From the NCBI RefSeq assembly GCF_040545875.1, contig NZ_JBEPMR010000001.1: a DNA stretch of 64,000 nt. One strand, 5' to 3'. The notes beneath the pieces are model-generated. The model was not told where the DNA came from and did no database searches. It saw only the letters and a list, made by a program, of their open reading frames with translations. This document shows, piece by piece, positions 16,473-25,550 of the stretch. Each line of letters begins with the position of its first letter. Within the stretch, counting starts at the first letter, position 1. Position numbers and translations under genes: made by a program. The stretch is from Faecalicatena_A orotica. GTDB taxonomy: Bacteria; Bacillota; Clostridia; Lachnospirales; Lachnospiraceae.

Positions 16473-17957
16473 CTACACAAGTGGGCGTACCGCCTGATAT
16501 AGCCTGCGGTAACGTTGATACACTTCGATGTATTTTTCATGCATCTGTGGATCAGGTGTATACACTTTCTTCCGTTCCACCATATGTGCAGCCGCATCCT
16601 CCAGATTCTCAAAACAACCGACTGCAATTCCGGTCAGCATGGCACTTCCCACCGTCCCGGCATCCGCCGTTTTTAACGCGGTAATCGGGATATTGAGCAT
16701 ATCCGCCTTCATCTGCATCCACACCTCAGATTTGGCACCGCCCCCGGTCGCATGAAGCATATCAAAATGAATGCCGGAATCCTTCAGGCATTCCATATTC
16801 ACAAGCATCTCGTAAACCACGCCTTCCATGCAGGCACGGTAAATATCTCTGACTGTGGTTCCTGCCGTCAGCCCGATGACTGCCCCTTTTGAGCCGGTAT
16901 CCATGTATGGTGTCGCGGCCCCGGCAAAATGTGGCAGCACCAGTAGTCCTGTGGGTTCCTTTGCATCCCCCTCCAGATATTCATTCACGGAGATTCCCTC
17001 TTTGGCTGCCAGTTCCTTTTCCTTTTTCGCAAGTGTATCCACACACCACTGGATCAGGGCGCCGCCCGTGTAGGAAAATGCATAGCAGACATATTTCCCC
17101 GGAATTACATAGGGAACTACCGCATAGTTCCCGGCATACATCACCTCCAGTTCCGGAAGGCCGTCGTACACAGGGGTGATGCACTCCACGGTCCCGGCGC
17201 CGTCCACTGCCTTTGTGGAGTCGAACACACCGGAGCCGACTGCCGCCGCCACCTGATCATGGCTGATGGAAATGATCTGCGTTTCTGCGGAAAGTCCTGT
17301 CCTCTCTGCTATCTCCGGCCGTATGCACCCTGCTGATGTTCCGGCTGGCACCGGCTTTGACATCAGGCTGGGATCAATGTCCGCGATCCGGAAGATTTCC
17401 TCACTCCATTTCAAAGAAGTAATATCAAAAGCCATCGTCCTCGAGGCCAGTGAATAATCGATCTGGGCTGTGCCAGTCAGCCCGAATACGACATAATCCT
17501 CCATCAGGAAAAGATGTTTTGCCCGATTATACACGTCCGGCCTGTTGCGTTTCATCCACATCACCTTCGAAATGCTGTACATTTCATGGGGTTTTAACCC
17601 GGTGATCGATGCAATGGTCTTTCCATCCATTTTTTCAGTCAGCTCCCGGCACTCCCCGGCTCCACGTGGATCTGTGTAAAGCATGGCAGGATGGAGGGGC
17701 GCGCCGTTTTCATCCGCCAGAACGAATGTCTCTCCAAAGCTGGTCACCCCGATTCCTGAAATATCAGGATACCGGTGCCCCATCAGGCTCATGACAGACA
17801 TTACAGCTTCCATGATCGCCTCTGCATCCACTTCATGCTCTGTACTTTTTCTCGTGACAGGGTAATCCTGATACGCTTTATCGAGATACTTCCCTGTCTG
17901 GTCAAATACGGTCAGCTTGCATCCGGTTGTACCGATATCCAGCCCCGCTATTTTCAT
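16473..17957 (-). CDS. FGGY-family carbohydrate kinase
   Basis: A 494-aa kinase of xylulokinase/fuculokinase type that phosphorylates a keto sugar with ATP. The N-terminal domain opens with the phosphate loop G-L-D-I-G-T-T-G-C-K. The C-terminal domain shows G-G-A-L-I-Q-W and the FGGY signature region with T-G-G-G-A-K-S-E-V-W-M-Q. GAGGTGG sits 5 bases before the ATG at 17955-17957; an in-frame GTG three codons earlier overlaps that site and is rejected. It lies 39 bases after the isomerase gene, so the pair would isomerise and then phosphorylate the sugar. The exact ketose is not predictable. Confidence 0.9.
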   Translation of the reverse strand: MKIAGLDIGTTGCKLTVFDQTGKYLDKAYQDYPVTRKSTEHEVDAEAIMEAVMSVMSLMGHRYPDISGIGVTSFGETFVLADENGAPLHPAMLYTDPRGAGECRELTEKMDGKTIASITGLKPHEMYSISKVMWMKRNRPDVYNRAKHLFLMEDYVVFGLTGTAQIDYSLASRTMAFDITSLKWSEEIFRIADIDPSLMSKPVPAGTSAGCIRPEIAERTGLSAETQIISISHDQVAAAVGSGVFDSTKAVDGAGTVECITPVYDGLPELEVMYAGNYAVVPYVIPGKYVCYAFSYTGGALIQWCVDTLAKKEKELAAKEGISVNEYLEGDAKEPTGLLVLPHFAGAATPYMDTGSKGAVIGLTAGTTVRDIYRACMEGVVYEMLVNMECLKDSGIHFDMLHATGGGAKSEVWMQMKADMLNIPITALKTADAGTVGSAMLTGIAVGCFENLEDAAAHMVERKKVYTPDPQMHEKYIEVYQRYRRLYQAVRPLV

Positions 17958-17996
17958 AACATCCACCTCGTTTTCTCTGTGAAGTGCGCCCGGATT

Positions 17997-19397
17997 TTAA
18001 TCCAGGTCCACCCAGTCATAATGCAGATATGTTGTAAATGCTTCCTTCAGAATCTCTTTCATATGTCCCACTCCGACTGACGTATGGTGCTTGAACCCGC
18101 CACGCGCCAGTCTGATCAGTTTATCCTGAAGTCCCGGGATTTCTGCAACACCACCGCACCCGAAGAAACTATCTTCTATCGGATCTTCTGTAAACCTTGC
18201 CTCACTCGCATATACGACGATTTTGCCGTCCTTTGTCTGGCAGTTGGAAAAGGTCATGTCAAACGGCCGGATTCTTCCCTCATTGCTGCCCCATCCTGAT
18301 CCCGGGTCACCTTTTGCGAACATCTTATGCTCCGTAACCGTACCTTTTCCCGTCATCAGGCTTTGCGCCACAGGCCCGCAGTGGAACAGGATCACCTTGT
18401 TCTCATCCGTTCCGTAATTATTGTTCCAGTCCAGAACGGCTGTCGGCTCTTCACTGGCAAGGCTCATGGCGCGCATCGTCAGCGCGGAACACATATCGAT
18501 CTCGCAGGATGCCGGGATTCCCCTGTCATTCAGCTCACTGAGCAGGACACACGGACAGACTCTCAGGATCGTCTCCATTTCATTCCAGCAGCGCAGAGTG
18601 AGCGCATCCAGCTTATATTCCTCGATATATTCATCAATTACGACTGCCAGCTTTGCCAGCGTAAGCATATTGCTCTGTGGCACCTTCGTAAAATCCGTGT
18701 AATTCTGCAGGCGTTTTGTCTTTTCTATCACCGCTTTATCGTCATCTGCCTTTTGGTTTACCTTGAAAAAGACTTCAGACAAATCAAAGGACTCCACGTT
18801 AATCCCGTATTTCTGCAGGGTAATCTCATCGAATCTGACCGTTTTAAAAGCCGTTGTCCTCGCACCGAGGCATCCCACGTTAAAACGTTTCATCCCGTTT
18901 ACAACACGACAGACCGCCGCAAAATCTTTGAGATTTTCCGCAAATGCCGGCGAAAGCGGGTGTACAACGTGGGGTTTCATAACCGTAAACGGTACCTGGT
19001 ATTGTGTGAACACATCTGTCACGGAAAACTTACCGCAGTAGGCATCTCTTCGGTGTGCGAAATCCATTTTTCCCGGCTCATCCGGATATGCCTGCATCAG
19101 GATTGGCACACCTGCATCCTGAAGTGCCGTGATTGCTCCGTTTTCGTCCGCAAAGATCGGCATGGAAAATATGACGCCATCGTACTGTCCTTCATGCTCT
19201 TTCAGCCATTTCGCATACAGGAGCCCTTCCTCTCTTGTCTCAACACCCCCGTATCTGGTCAGTCCGGCATCCATTGCTATGTATTCATATCCGGCATCCG
19301 TCACCGCCTTAACCATGTCCTCTCTTGCGCCGTAAATCAATTCTCCCGGCATAAAACCTCTGTTACAGAAACATAATGCAAATGTCATTTTCTTCAT
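17997..19397 (-). CDS. L-fucose/L-arabinose isomerase-family protein
   Basis: A 466-aa protein of the FucI/AraA-like isomerase superfamily, which converts aldoses to ketoses with a divalent metal. The N-terminal part is alpha/beta (Rossmann-like), and the C-terminal half has W-N-E-M, E-I-D-M-C-S-A-L-T and a late histidine-rich H-H-T-S-V-G-V-G-H motif as in related isomerases. GGAGG precedes the ATG. It is the first gene of a three-gene operon and is transcribed divergently from the PocR-AraC regulator at 19584, which probably senses the pathway sugar. It could act on L-fucose, L-arabinose or a rarer sugar. Confidence 0.88.
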   Translation of the reverse strand: MKKMTFALCFCNRGFMPGELIYGAREDMVKAVTDAGYEYIAMDAGLTRYGGVETREEGLLYAKWLKEHEGQYDGVIFSMPIFADENGAITALQDAGVPILMQAYPDEPGKMDFAHRRDAYCGKFSVTDVFTQYQVPFTVMKPHVVHPLSPAFAENLKDFAAVCRVVNGMKRFNVGCLGARTTAFKTVRFDEITLQKYGINVESFDLSEVFFKVNQKADDDKAVIEKTKRLQNYTDFTKVPQSNMLTLAKLAVVIDEYIEEYKLDALTLRCWNEMETILRVCPCVLLSELNDRGIPASCEIDMCSALTMRAMSLASEEPTAVLDWNNNYGTDENKVILFHCGPVAQSLMTGKGTVTEHKMFAKGDPGSGWGSNEGRIRPFDMTFSNCQTKDGKIVVYASEARFTEDPIEDSFFGCGGVAEIPGLQDKLIRLARGGFKHHTSVGVGHMKEILKEAFTTYLHYDWVDLD

Positions 19398-19583
19398 ATT
19401 CGGCCTCCTTTCATCTATATCCCCATTGTACCGGAAAGCTTGTCGTCAATATATAGCATTCCGTTCTTTTTACTTTGAATTTGTTCGCGCGCATGGTATT
19501 CTAATAAGAAAGGACTGCGTTCTGGCAAAACAGGGATCGCTTCCGAAACGAAAAACTTGTTTCACGTACTTAGGAGGACCGCG

Positions 19584-20444
19584 ATGATTTCCACTTTCAA
19601 CCTGACAAAACTGAATTCTCTGCTCAAAGACTTCTATACGCTCACCCAGATCCGGATCACTGTATTCGATGATACCTTCCGGGAACTGGCCGCTTATCCG
19701 GAAGAGATTGCTCCTTTCTGCCGGCTTTTAAGGACGGACCCTGCCGCTGAAAAAGAGTGCCGCCGCTGTGATGCGGTTGCCTGCGAGACAGCCTCCAGAC
19801 AGCATTCCCCGTTTACCTACCAGTGCCATTCCGGGCTGACCGAAAGCATCGCCCCGCTCTACATGGGCAACATTGTAATCGGCTACCTGCTGTTCGGCCA
19901 CGTCTTCTCCTATTCTTCGCATGAAGAAGGCTGGGAAAATATACAAAAGCTTTGCAAAGATTACAAGGTTGACATGGAGCGTCTGAAGGATGCCTGCTGG
20001 GAGCGCCCCCTGATCTCAGAAAACTACATAGAATCCGCCTCCCACATCCTGCAGGCCGTTGCTTCCTATCTCTGTCTGGAGCGGATGGCAATCATCGGAC
20101 AGAAAGAACTCCCTGTCATGATCGACGAATATATTATGAAACATTTTACGGAAGAAATCGATGTTCAGAGTATCTGTGAACATTTTCAGATTGGAAAGAC
20201 AACGCTCTATGAGATCGCAAACCAGAATTACGGTGCAGGCATAGCCGCCCACATCCGCAGCCTGCGCATTTCGAAGGCCGAGAGCCTGCTTGTCTCCCGT
20301 CCGGAAATGCGGATCAGTGAAATCGCGGCAGAATGTGGGTTCAATGACTACAATTACTTTATTACCATATTCAAAAAGGCAACAGGAATGCCTCCGAAGC
20401 AGTACAGGCAAATCAACCGCAGAAACTTCCTGTCACCTGCATAA
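19584..20444 (+). CDS. PocR-domain AraC-family regulator
   Basis: A 286-aa transcription factor. Residues about 5-165 form a PocR-type ligand domain with the family cysteines (C-R-R-C-D-A-V-A-C) and the Y-L-L-F-G-H motif; the C-terminal 100 residues are an AraC double helix-turn-helix (I-S-E-I-A-A-E-C-G-F-N-D-Y-N-Y-F). The ATG at 19584 has AGGAGG 7 bases upstream; an earlier in-frame ATG has none. It diverges from the sugar isomerase operon across a 186-base spacer and is most likely its activator. Confidence 0.92.
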   Translation: MISTFNLTKLNSLLKDFYTLTQIRITVFDDTFRELAAYPEEIAPFCRLLRTDPAAEKECRRCDAVACETASRQHSPFTYQCHSGLTESIAPLYMGNIVIGYLLFGHVFSYSSHEEGWENIQKLCKDYKVDMERLKDACWERPLISENYIESASHILQAVASYLCLERMAIIGQKELPVMIDEYIMKHFTEEIDVQSICEHFQIGKTTLYEIANQNYGAGIAAHIRSLRISKAESLLVSRPEMRISEIAAECGFNDYNYFITIFKKATGMPPKQYRQINRRNFLSPA

Positions 20445-20449
20445 ACAAA

Positions 20450-20498
20450 GGGAAGGGATGCCTTGCACGTAAATGTGCACAGCACCCCTTCCTTCCCC
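20450..20498. terminator. Shared convergent hairpin
   Basis: A long imperfect stem (GGGAAGGGATGC ... GCAC ... GTGC ... CCCCTTCCTTCCC) fills the 53-base gap between the convergent AraC and aldolase genes and probably ends both transcripts. Confidence 0.7.
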
Positions 20499-21388
20499 TA
20501 CTTCATTGCAAAGATTTCCATTGCCTTCTTACAATTCTCTTTCATAGCCTGTGTCCCCCACTGCACGATGTCATGATACATCACCGGAACATCCTTATCA
20601 CTTTCCATCAGGGAATAGCAGTATTTATATTTTTTCCCGTTTTTTTCAACCGGGATACATCCCATTCTGAACTGATTGACAATCGTCTCGCCGCCGGCCA
20701 TAGCCATGTATGTATAGTAGTTCACTTTACGGACACCTTTCTGGATGGCCGTCCGGAAATCTTCCTGGCTTACCCCCGAGCCGCCGTGCATAACGACCGG
20801 AATTCCCGCGTTCTTCCTGACCTTTTCAACAACACTGAAGTCCAGCTTCGGCTTGCTGATATAGACGCCGTGGGTTGTCCCGAAAGAACATGCCAGAGCG
20901 TCGATCCCGGTTAATTCTACGAACCGCTTTGCCTCTCCCGGATCTGTATATATCTTTTCAGGATCATTTCCTGCCCCGGCAGAACCAGCTCCTGTCTCAC
21001 GCCTTCCCATACAGCCGATTTCAGCCTCTACAGACGCCCCCGTCCTTTTCGCCAGAGAGACAACCAGCCGCGTATTTGCAGCATTTTCCTCGAATGGAAG
21101 TGTAGAGCCGTCATACATCACAGAGGTAAATCCCAGATTCAATGCGCGGTATATGTACTCTACAGTTTCGCCATGATCAATATGGACTGCCACCGGCACC
21201 TTCGCCTGTGACGCAAGCTCCAGCATGATCGGCCCGATTGTCGCAAGCGGCATGATCTCTTCATGCACTTGGGCGTGCTGGATAATAACCGGAACATTTA
21301 ATTCTTCCGCCGCGCCGATGACCGCCATAATAGATTCCAGATTCGGCGTATTAAAGGAACCGACGGCACAGCCTTTCGCTTCACACAA
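20498..21388 (-). CDS. Class II aldolase (FbaA/KbaY-like), defective or unusual start
   Basis: A zinc aldolase TIM barrel related to fructose- or tagatose-bisphosphate aldolases. Metal and phosphate motifs are present: H-I-D-H-G-E, E-A-E-I-G, and M-H-G-G-S-G with the later N-Y-Y-T. The domain matches relatives almost to the N-terminus, but the frame has no ATG or GTG: it opens at 21412 after a TAA, and the only candidate starts are TTG at 21386-21388 or an ATT, both without a ribosome site. The divergent small ORF begins at 21410, exactly where the aldolase start should lie. The gene may have lost its 5' end and promoter, or use a rare start. It may once have served the adjacent sugar operon. 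Confidence 0.75.
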   Translation of the reverse strand: MCEAKGCAVGSFNTPNLESIMAVIGAAEELNVPVIIQHAQVHEEIMPLATIGPIMLELASQAKVPVAVHIDHGETVEYIYRALNLGFTSVMYDGSTLPFEENAANTRLVVSLAKRTGASVEAEIGCMGRRETGAGSAGAGNDPEKIYTDPGEAKRFVELTGIDALACSFGTTHGVYISKPKLDFSVVEKVRKNAGIPVVMHGGSGVSQEDFRTAIQKGVRKVNYYTYMAMAGGETIVNQFRMGCIPVEKNGKKYKYCYSLMESDKDVPVMYHDIVQWGTQAMKENCKKAMEIFAMK

Positions 21389-21409
21389 ATTAATATTGAG
21401 GTGAAGCCC

Positions 21410-21634
21410 ATGTTAAATAACAAAGAAAACGAAAAAATCATTGACGATTATGATTATCTGTCAAACGCGGCATCAGCCAGAGACTGCACGGGCCTGATTC
21501 CCGCACTTCCGACATCGGAAGCAGAACTGGAGGCCTATAATGATGTATATCAGTATCAGCCCCCTGTAATTAAGGAAAAAACAGACAAACATGCCAATAC
21601 GGGAAAGGGTCTTCCCCAGGATCACATTTCCTAA
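21410..21634 (+). CDS. Small acidic hypothetical protein
   Basis: A 74-aa hydrophilic protein, acidic in its first two thirds, with a D-Y-D-Y-L-S-N-A-A-S-A-R-D-C-T-G-L-I-P segment followed by S-E-A-E-L-E-A-Y and a proline/lysine-rich tail. GAGGTG lies 7 bases before the ATG, and a hairpin follows the stop. The pattern feels like a conserved Lachnospiraceae hypothetical, but I cannot name the family. The start region overlaps the putative 5' end of the divergent aldolase. There is no signal peptide or membrane segment. Confidence 0.6.
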   Translation: MLNNKENEKIIDDYDYLSNAASARDCTGLIPALPTSEAELEAYNDVYQYQPPVIKEKTDKHANTGKGLPQDHIS

Positions 21635-21648
21635 TTAGTATTCCCCGA

Positions 21649-21686
21649 AAAGCCACCGCCATTCAACATCATATGACGGTGGCTTT
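21649..21686 (+). terminator. Hairpin after the small acidic ORF
   Basis: A perfect 10-bp stem AAAGCCACCG / CGGTGGCTTT with an 18-base loop. The T-run is short. Confidence 0.6.
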
Positions 21687-21718
21687 CGACATAATCCCCC
21701 GCAATATTACATTTTTCC

Positions 21719-21798
21719 TTGTCCTTCCACTGACATAATGCTATAATAAAAGCGTTGTTAATCTGTTACTATTTACAGGCGTGCCTGTGTACAGTAAC
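21719..21798 (+). promoter_or_regulatory. Promoter and 5' leader hairpin of the zinc-ribbon membrane gene
   Basis: TTGTCC (21719-21724), a 17-base spacer and TATAAT (21742-21747) form a good housekeeping promoter. The transcript would begin with a leader hairpin GTTACT ... ACAGG/CCTGT ... AGTAAC (21765-21798) with internal loops, 33 bases before the ATG. Confidence 0.75.
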
Positions 21799-21831
21799 GT
21801 TAATCTACCCAAGAAAGAGAGGAACGCATAA

Positions 21832-23121
21832 ATGAGATGCCCGAAATGTGGAAAAGATGTAGAATTACAAAAGAAACAAGTAGGCGTTGACGAGAATGGT
21901 AAACCTATCTTTAACGAATACGCAATCTGCAGAGACTGCAAAAAGCAGTGGAATCTTGATAAACAAAGAGCAAAAAAAGCCGCTGATGCAAGCGCTTCTA
22001 ATCATACACAGTCTAACGAAAGTACACCTGCACAGGTGAAACCGGCCGCAAAAGCCAGTGAGGCCAGTCCTGTTTCTGTTCCGCCGGCAAGTAAGAAAGC
22101 CCCGGTCAAAAAAGACACGCCTGAGAATGCACAGGTGAAAAAAGCGGCCCCTAAGAAAAGGCCTGTGTCACCTGATGCAAAGCCTGTACCTCCGGCACAA
22201 AAAGCCGCTGCTCCGGTAAAATCCAGCAATCCGGATGCCGCTCCGGTAAAAAAAGCTGCTCCGTCATCTAAACCGGTTCCTCCCGTTAAATCAGCACCTA
22301 AGGAGAAAACCTCGGCTCCGGCAAAGAGACCTGTTTCCGGTGTAACTGCCGGCCCAGTTTCCAAAACCGGGCCTGACGGAAAACCCGTCCAGAGAAAACG
22401 GCCTGTTTCTTCTGATACCGGTTCACGCAAACCTGCCGGTGAAAATACGCAGCAGCGCTACAGCAATATCCCACCTGAAAAGGTTCGGGTAAAAAGAGAG
22501 AAAGCTGTCCGTGACAGTTATGAAGACATGCTCGCTTCTGATCCTAACAGAAAGCCTGTAAAGAAAAAGAGACCCGCTTCACCTGAGGAAGAGGCACCAA
22601 AGAAGAGACCTGCCGCGTCCGGCCCTGCCCCTGCCCGTAAAAAGCAGGCTCCACAGCCAGTTCAGAAGGCTCCTGTCGAAAAGGAAGAACCGAAGCCGAA
22701 ATTCAGGCTGGTTCGCATTATCTTTGGTATTATCTCCATCGTGGCATTTGGATTCTTTGCATATAAGGCACTTATTGCAGGGCTGAATAACATATCAGAT
22801 GGATCTAATGCTACAACAGGTACGATTTATATTGTACTTGCACTCTGCATGCTTGTATCCGGCCTTCTTCTTTTGATTATGCAGAAGAAGCATACTATTT
22901 TTGCCTTCCTTCTGCCGCTGATTTTTTATGCGGGCGGCGCTGTTTTTGCATTCTTAAAACGTGGCGATGACAAGTTCCTTTTGTATGGTGCAGTCGCAGG
23001 CGGTGTCTTCGCTGTCATCTTCCTTGTGCTCACAATTGCTTCGAAAAGAAGTGATGATGAGTATGACTACGATGATGACGATTATGACGATCCGTTTGAA
23101 GAAGATCACGATAACTATTAA
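21832..23121 (+). CDS. Zinc-ribbon protein with long Lys/Pro/Ala linker and membrane C-terminus
   Basis: A 429-aa protein of unrecognised family in three parts. Residues 1-45 hold two C-x2-C pairs (C-P-K-C and C-R-D-C), a likely zinc ribbon. Residues about 50-290 are a low-complexity basic linker built from repeated K-K-A-x-P, K-R-P-V-S and P-V-K-type units. Residues about 295-410 contain four hydrophobic segments, followed by an acidic D/E/Y-rich tail of about 25 residues. There is no signal peptide, so the ribbon and linker are presumably cytoplasmic and tethered. The gene stands alone between its own promoter and a strong terminator. The basic linker and acidic tail could interact with nucleic acid or with each other. 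Confidence 0.75.
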   Translation: MRCPKCGKDVELQKKQVGVDENGKPIFNEYAICRDCKKQWNLDKQRAKKAADASASNHTQSNESTPAQVKPAAKASEASPVSVPPASKKAPVKKDTPENAQVKKAAPKKRPVSPDAKPVPPAQKAAAPVKSSNPDAAPVKKAAPSSKPVPPVKSAPKEKTSAPAKRPVSGVTAGPVSKTGPDGKPVQRKRPVSSDTGSRKPAGENTQQRYSNIPPEKVRVKREKAVRDSYEDMLASDPNRKPVKKKRPASPEEEAPKKRPAASGPAPARKKQAPQPVQKAPVEKEEPKPKFRLVRIIFGIISIVAFGFFAYKALIAGLNNISDGSNATTGTIYIVLALCMLVSGLLLLIMQKKHTIFAFLLPLIFYAGGAVFAFLKRGDDKFLLYGAVAGGVFAVIFLVLTIASKRSDDEYDYDDDDYDDPFEEDHDNY

Positions 23122-23126
23122 AGTCA

Positions 23127-23194
23127 AACATCCGGGGAATGTGGTGATTCCTATAAGTCAGCTTATAGGTCACTACATTCCCCGGATGTTTTTT
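23127..23194 (+). terminator. Strong terminator
   Basis: A long stem (AACATCCGGGGAATGT ... ACATTCCCCGGATGTT with a second inner stem CCTATAA/TTATAGG) runs into TTTTTT. Confidence 0.92.
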
Positions 23195-23279
23195 GTGTAA
23201 ATTTAGAAGTCACCATATCCCTTGTTTGCAGAAAACAGATGGTTCGTGCTGCTCTGCGAACTATCGGGCAGATAACAGA

Positions 23280-24305
23280 TTACGGTCTTTTGTCAAAATA
23301 TCCTTTCATATTCTCCACGGCTTCTTCCAACTCCGGCATATTCTCACTCACAAGGTTAATGCCGCAGTATTCACAGAGATCCTCCAGTGCCGAGAATATC
23401 CATGCGTTTCTCGCTTTCACCGTTTTTATCCTTCCATACTGTTCTATGAACTGCACCAGGAAGTTCAGTGAAATATCAATCTCGTCATCTTCCGGACCCA
23501 TCATTTCCACGGTAATCACCATACCACTGTCACCATCGACGGCCATAAACAGAAGTGGATTAATGGGACGGTCATATCCGCTCTCCTTCACCCCGCCGTT
23601 CAGATAAATAAAGTCAAGCTGAAGCTCTCCATCTATCAGTGGTCTCTTCTGCAGTTTCTTTTTCAGGATCTCATCTTCCAGTTCTACAATAGGATATTCT
23701 GTCCCGGCATCATCAGGAAGACCGTGTATCTCTGATTTCCAGCATTGTTCCTTCTCATGATAGATATACCAGAAGCATTCCCCTGACTCGTAATCCACCG
23801 GTATGTCATTCTCACGGTATTCCCTGACTGCGGCCGCAAGCCCCTTGTAAACCCGGATCAATTCTTCCACTTCGTCCTCATCCGGAGTATACGGCATATA
23901 CCGCCGTTTGAACGACAGGAAATACATCCATTGCCCCCTGCCCCGGAATGAAAGCCCCAGCTCCTTAATCACCTTCTTCTGCTGGGGCGGCACTTCATCC
24001 CTGTCCCCCAAATAGCAGGTCAGATTATTCTGTTCAAACATCGCATACTCAGAAGATATCCCGGTTATCTCAGTAGCTGTAAGCATTTCAAAATCCTTCA
24101 GGCCTTCATAGCCGCTGTATACACTGATCCCATAGCAGGAACCGCCTTTTCCCATCACACTGCAGAAAAAAGGTTCCTTGCGTCCTTTCGGACATATAAC
24201 GATCAAATCCATATCCCAGAAATCCTTCCAGGGTTCTAACCCCTTCAATTCTATTCCCAGTTCATACAGCTCTTTCCATTGTTCAAGTGATGCTTCTTTC
24301 CTCAT
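23280..24305 (-). CDS. DUF6930/DUF7309-like hypothetical protein
   Basis: A 341-aa soluble acidic protein. The first half (about 1-170) contains many aromatic residues and resembles DUF7309-type sequences; the second half resembles DUF6930, with a conserved P-I-N-P-L-L-F-M-A-V-D-G-D-S-G segment and a terminal helical domain. Such two-domain proteins occur singly in Clostridia genomes with no known role. AAGGAG lies 7 bases before the ATG. No catalytic motif or signal peptide is seen. The gene is divergent from the lipoprotein gene at 24483 and shares a spacer with repeated palindromes. Confidence 0.7.
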   Translation of the reverse strand: MRKEASLEQWKELYELGIELKGLEPWKDFWDMDLIVICPKGRKEPFFCSVMGKGGSCYGISVYSGYEGLKDFEMLTATEITGISSEYAMFEQNNLTCYLGDRDEVPPQQKKVIKELGLSFRGRGQWMYFLSFKRRYMPYTPDEDEVEELIRVYKGLAAAVREYRENDIPVDYESGECFWYIYHEKEQCWKSEIHGLPDDAGTEYPIVELEDEILKKKLQKRPLIDGELQLDFIYLNGGVKESGYDRPINPLLFMAVDGDSGMVITVEMMGPEDDEIDISLNFLVQFIEQYGRIKTVKARNAWIFSALEDLCEYCGINLVSENMPELEEAVENMKGYFDKRP

Positions 24306-24319
24306 ATAAACTCCTTCGT

Positions 24320-24431
24320 ATTCGGAATCTTATAGTTTATTGTTACTTCCATCATATCAAAACCAGTCGCAAATTACCACATATTATTCCCGATTCGGAA
24401 TCCGATTATCTTTGTTTCTGGAACCGATTCC
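24320..24431. promoter_or_regulatory. Repeated GGAA/TTCC palindromes in divergent spacer
   Basis: Three related palindromic sites occur: ATTCGGAATC (24320-24329), GATTCGGAATC (24392-24402) and GGAACCGATTCC (24420-24431). Spacing and repetition suggest operators for an unidentified regulator of one or both divergent genes. Confidence 0.45.
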
Positions 24432-24482
24432 TGAATTTCTCATATATTATAAGTGATTGAATTATGTTACAGGAGGAAATTT

Positions 24483-25535
24483 ATGAAAAAGCGTATACTT
24501 GCCGTACTTCTGTGTGCGGCTATGATCATGGCTGCCCTGAGTGCCTGCGGCTCGAAGGATACCGGAAAAGAGACTTCTGCAAATACGAAGTCAGGAACAG
24601 AGAAGGATGATACTCAGAAAGAAATGATGGATGTTACCTTAAACGAAGTTGCACACTCCATTTTTTATGCGCCAATGTATGTGGCCGTGGAAGAAGGATA
24701 TTTTGCAGATGAAGGGATTAATCTCGATTTGGTATGCGGATTTGGTGCAGATAAGACCATGACCGCTGTCCTTTCAGGTGAGGCTGACATCGGTTTCATG
24801 GGTTCTGAGGCTTCTATTTATACTTATAATGAAGGTGCCAACGACTATGTTGTCAATTTTGCACAACTCACCCAGCGTGCGGGGAATTTCCTTGTTGCAC
24901 GTGAGGAAATGCCGGACTTCTCATGGGATGCTCTCAAAGGCAGCACCGTTCTCGGCGGAAGAAAAGGCGGCATGCCGGAGATGGTCTTCGAGTATATCCT
25001 GAAGGAGAACGGAATCGACCCGGCAAAGGATCTGGAAATCAATCAAAGCATCGACTTTGGCTCAACTGCTGCAGCCTTCGCAGAGGGAAAAGCAGACTAT
25101 ACAGTTGAATTTGAACCCGGTGCAACTTCTCTGGAATCAGAAGGAAAAGGCTATGTCGTTGCTTCTCTCGGCGAAGACAGCGGCTACGTACCTTACACCG
25201 CTTACAGTGCAAAACAGAGCTATATCGAGAAAAACCCTGACGTCATTCAGGGATTTACCAACGCACTCCAGAAAGGAATGGACTACGTTCAGTCACACAC
25301 TCCGGAAGAAATTGCCGAAGTAATTGAACCTCAGTTCCCGGAAACAGATTTAAAAACAATCACCACGATTGTTACCAGATACTATGATCAGGATACATGG
25401 AAAGATAATCTGGTATTTGAGGAAGACAGTTTTAATCTGCTCCAGGATATACTGGAAAGTGCAGGAGAATTGGAACAAAGGGCTCCTTACGCAGATCTCG
25501 TGACAACTGAATTTGCTGAAAAAGCAGCGAAATAA
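24483..25535 (+). CDS. NMT1/SsuA-type ABC transporter substrate-binding lipoprotein, orphan
   Basis: A 350-aa lipoprotein: signal peptide with lipobox L-S-A-C cleaved near residue 21, a short Ser/Lys/Thr-rich linker, then an NMT1/THI5-like NitT/TauT substrate-binding domain (A-P-M-Y-V-A-V-E-E-G-Y-F and later G-R-K-G-G-M-P-E-M). Relatives bind taurine, nitrate, sulfonates or pyrimidine precursors of thiamin. The ATG at 24483 has AGGAGG 6 bases upstream. No permease or ATPase gene is nearby, so it is an orphan or works with a distant ABC transporter. It is flanked by repeated palindromes upstream and a hairpin downstream. Confidence 0.9.
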   Translation: MKKRILAVLLCAAMIMAALSACGSKDTGKETSANTKSGTEKDDTQKEMMDVTLNEVAHSIFYAPMYVAVEEGYFADEGINLDLVCGFGADKTMTAVLSGEADIGFMGSEASIYTYNEGANDYVVNFAQLTQRAGNFLVAREEMPDFSWDALKGSTVLGGRKGGMPEMVFEYILKENGIDPAKDLEINQSIDFGSTAAAFAEGKADYTVEFEPGATSLESEGKGYVVASLGEDSGYVPYTAYSAKQSYIEKNPDVIQGFTNALQKGMDYVQSHTPEEIAEVIEPQFPETDLKTITTIVTRYYDQDTWKDNLVFEEDSFNLLQDILESAGELEQRAPYADLVTTEFAEKAAK

Positions 25536-25550
25536 TTGTCAGATGCCCTA

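Noticed and set aside
18327..19376. 349-codon plus-strand ORF
   Set aside because: It lies wholly antisense to the well-supported sugar isomerase gene and has no ribosome site or recognisable motif.
23239..23607. 122-codon plus-strand ORF after the zinc-ribbon gene
   Set aside because: It overlaps the 3' end of the supported minus-strand gene at 23280-24305 and has no ribosome site.
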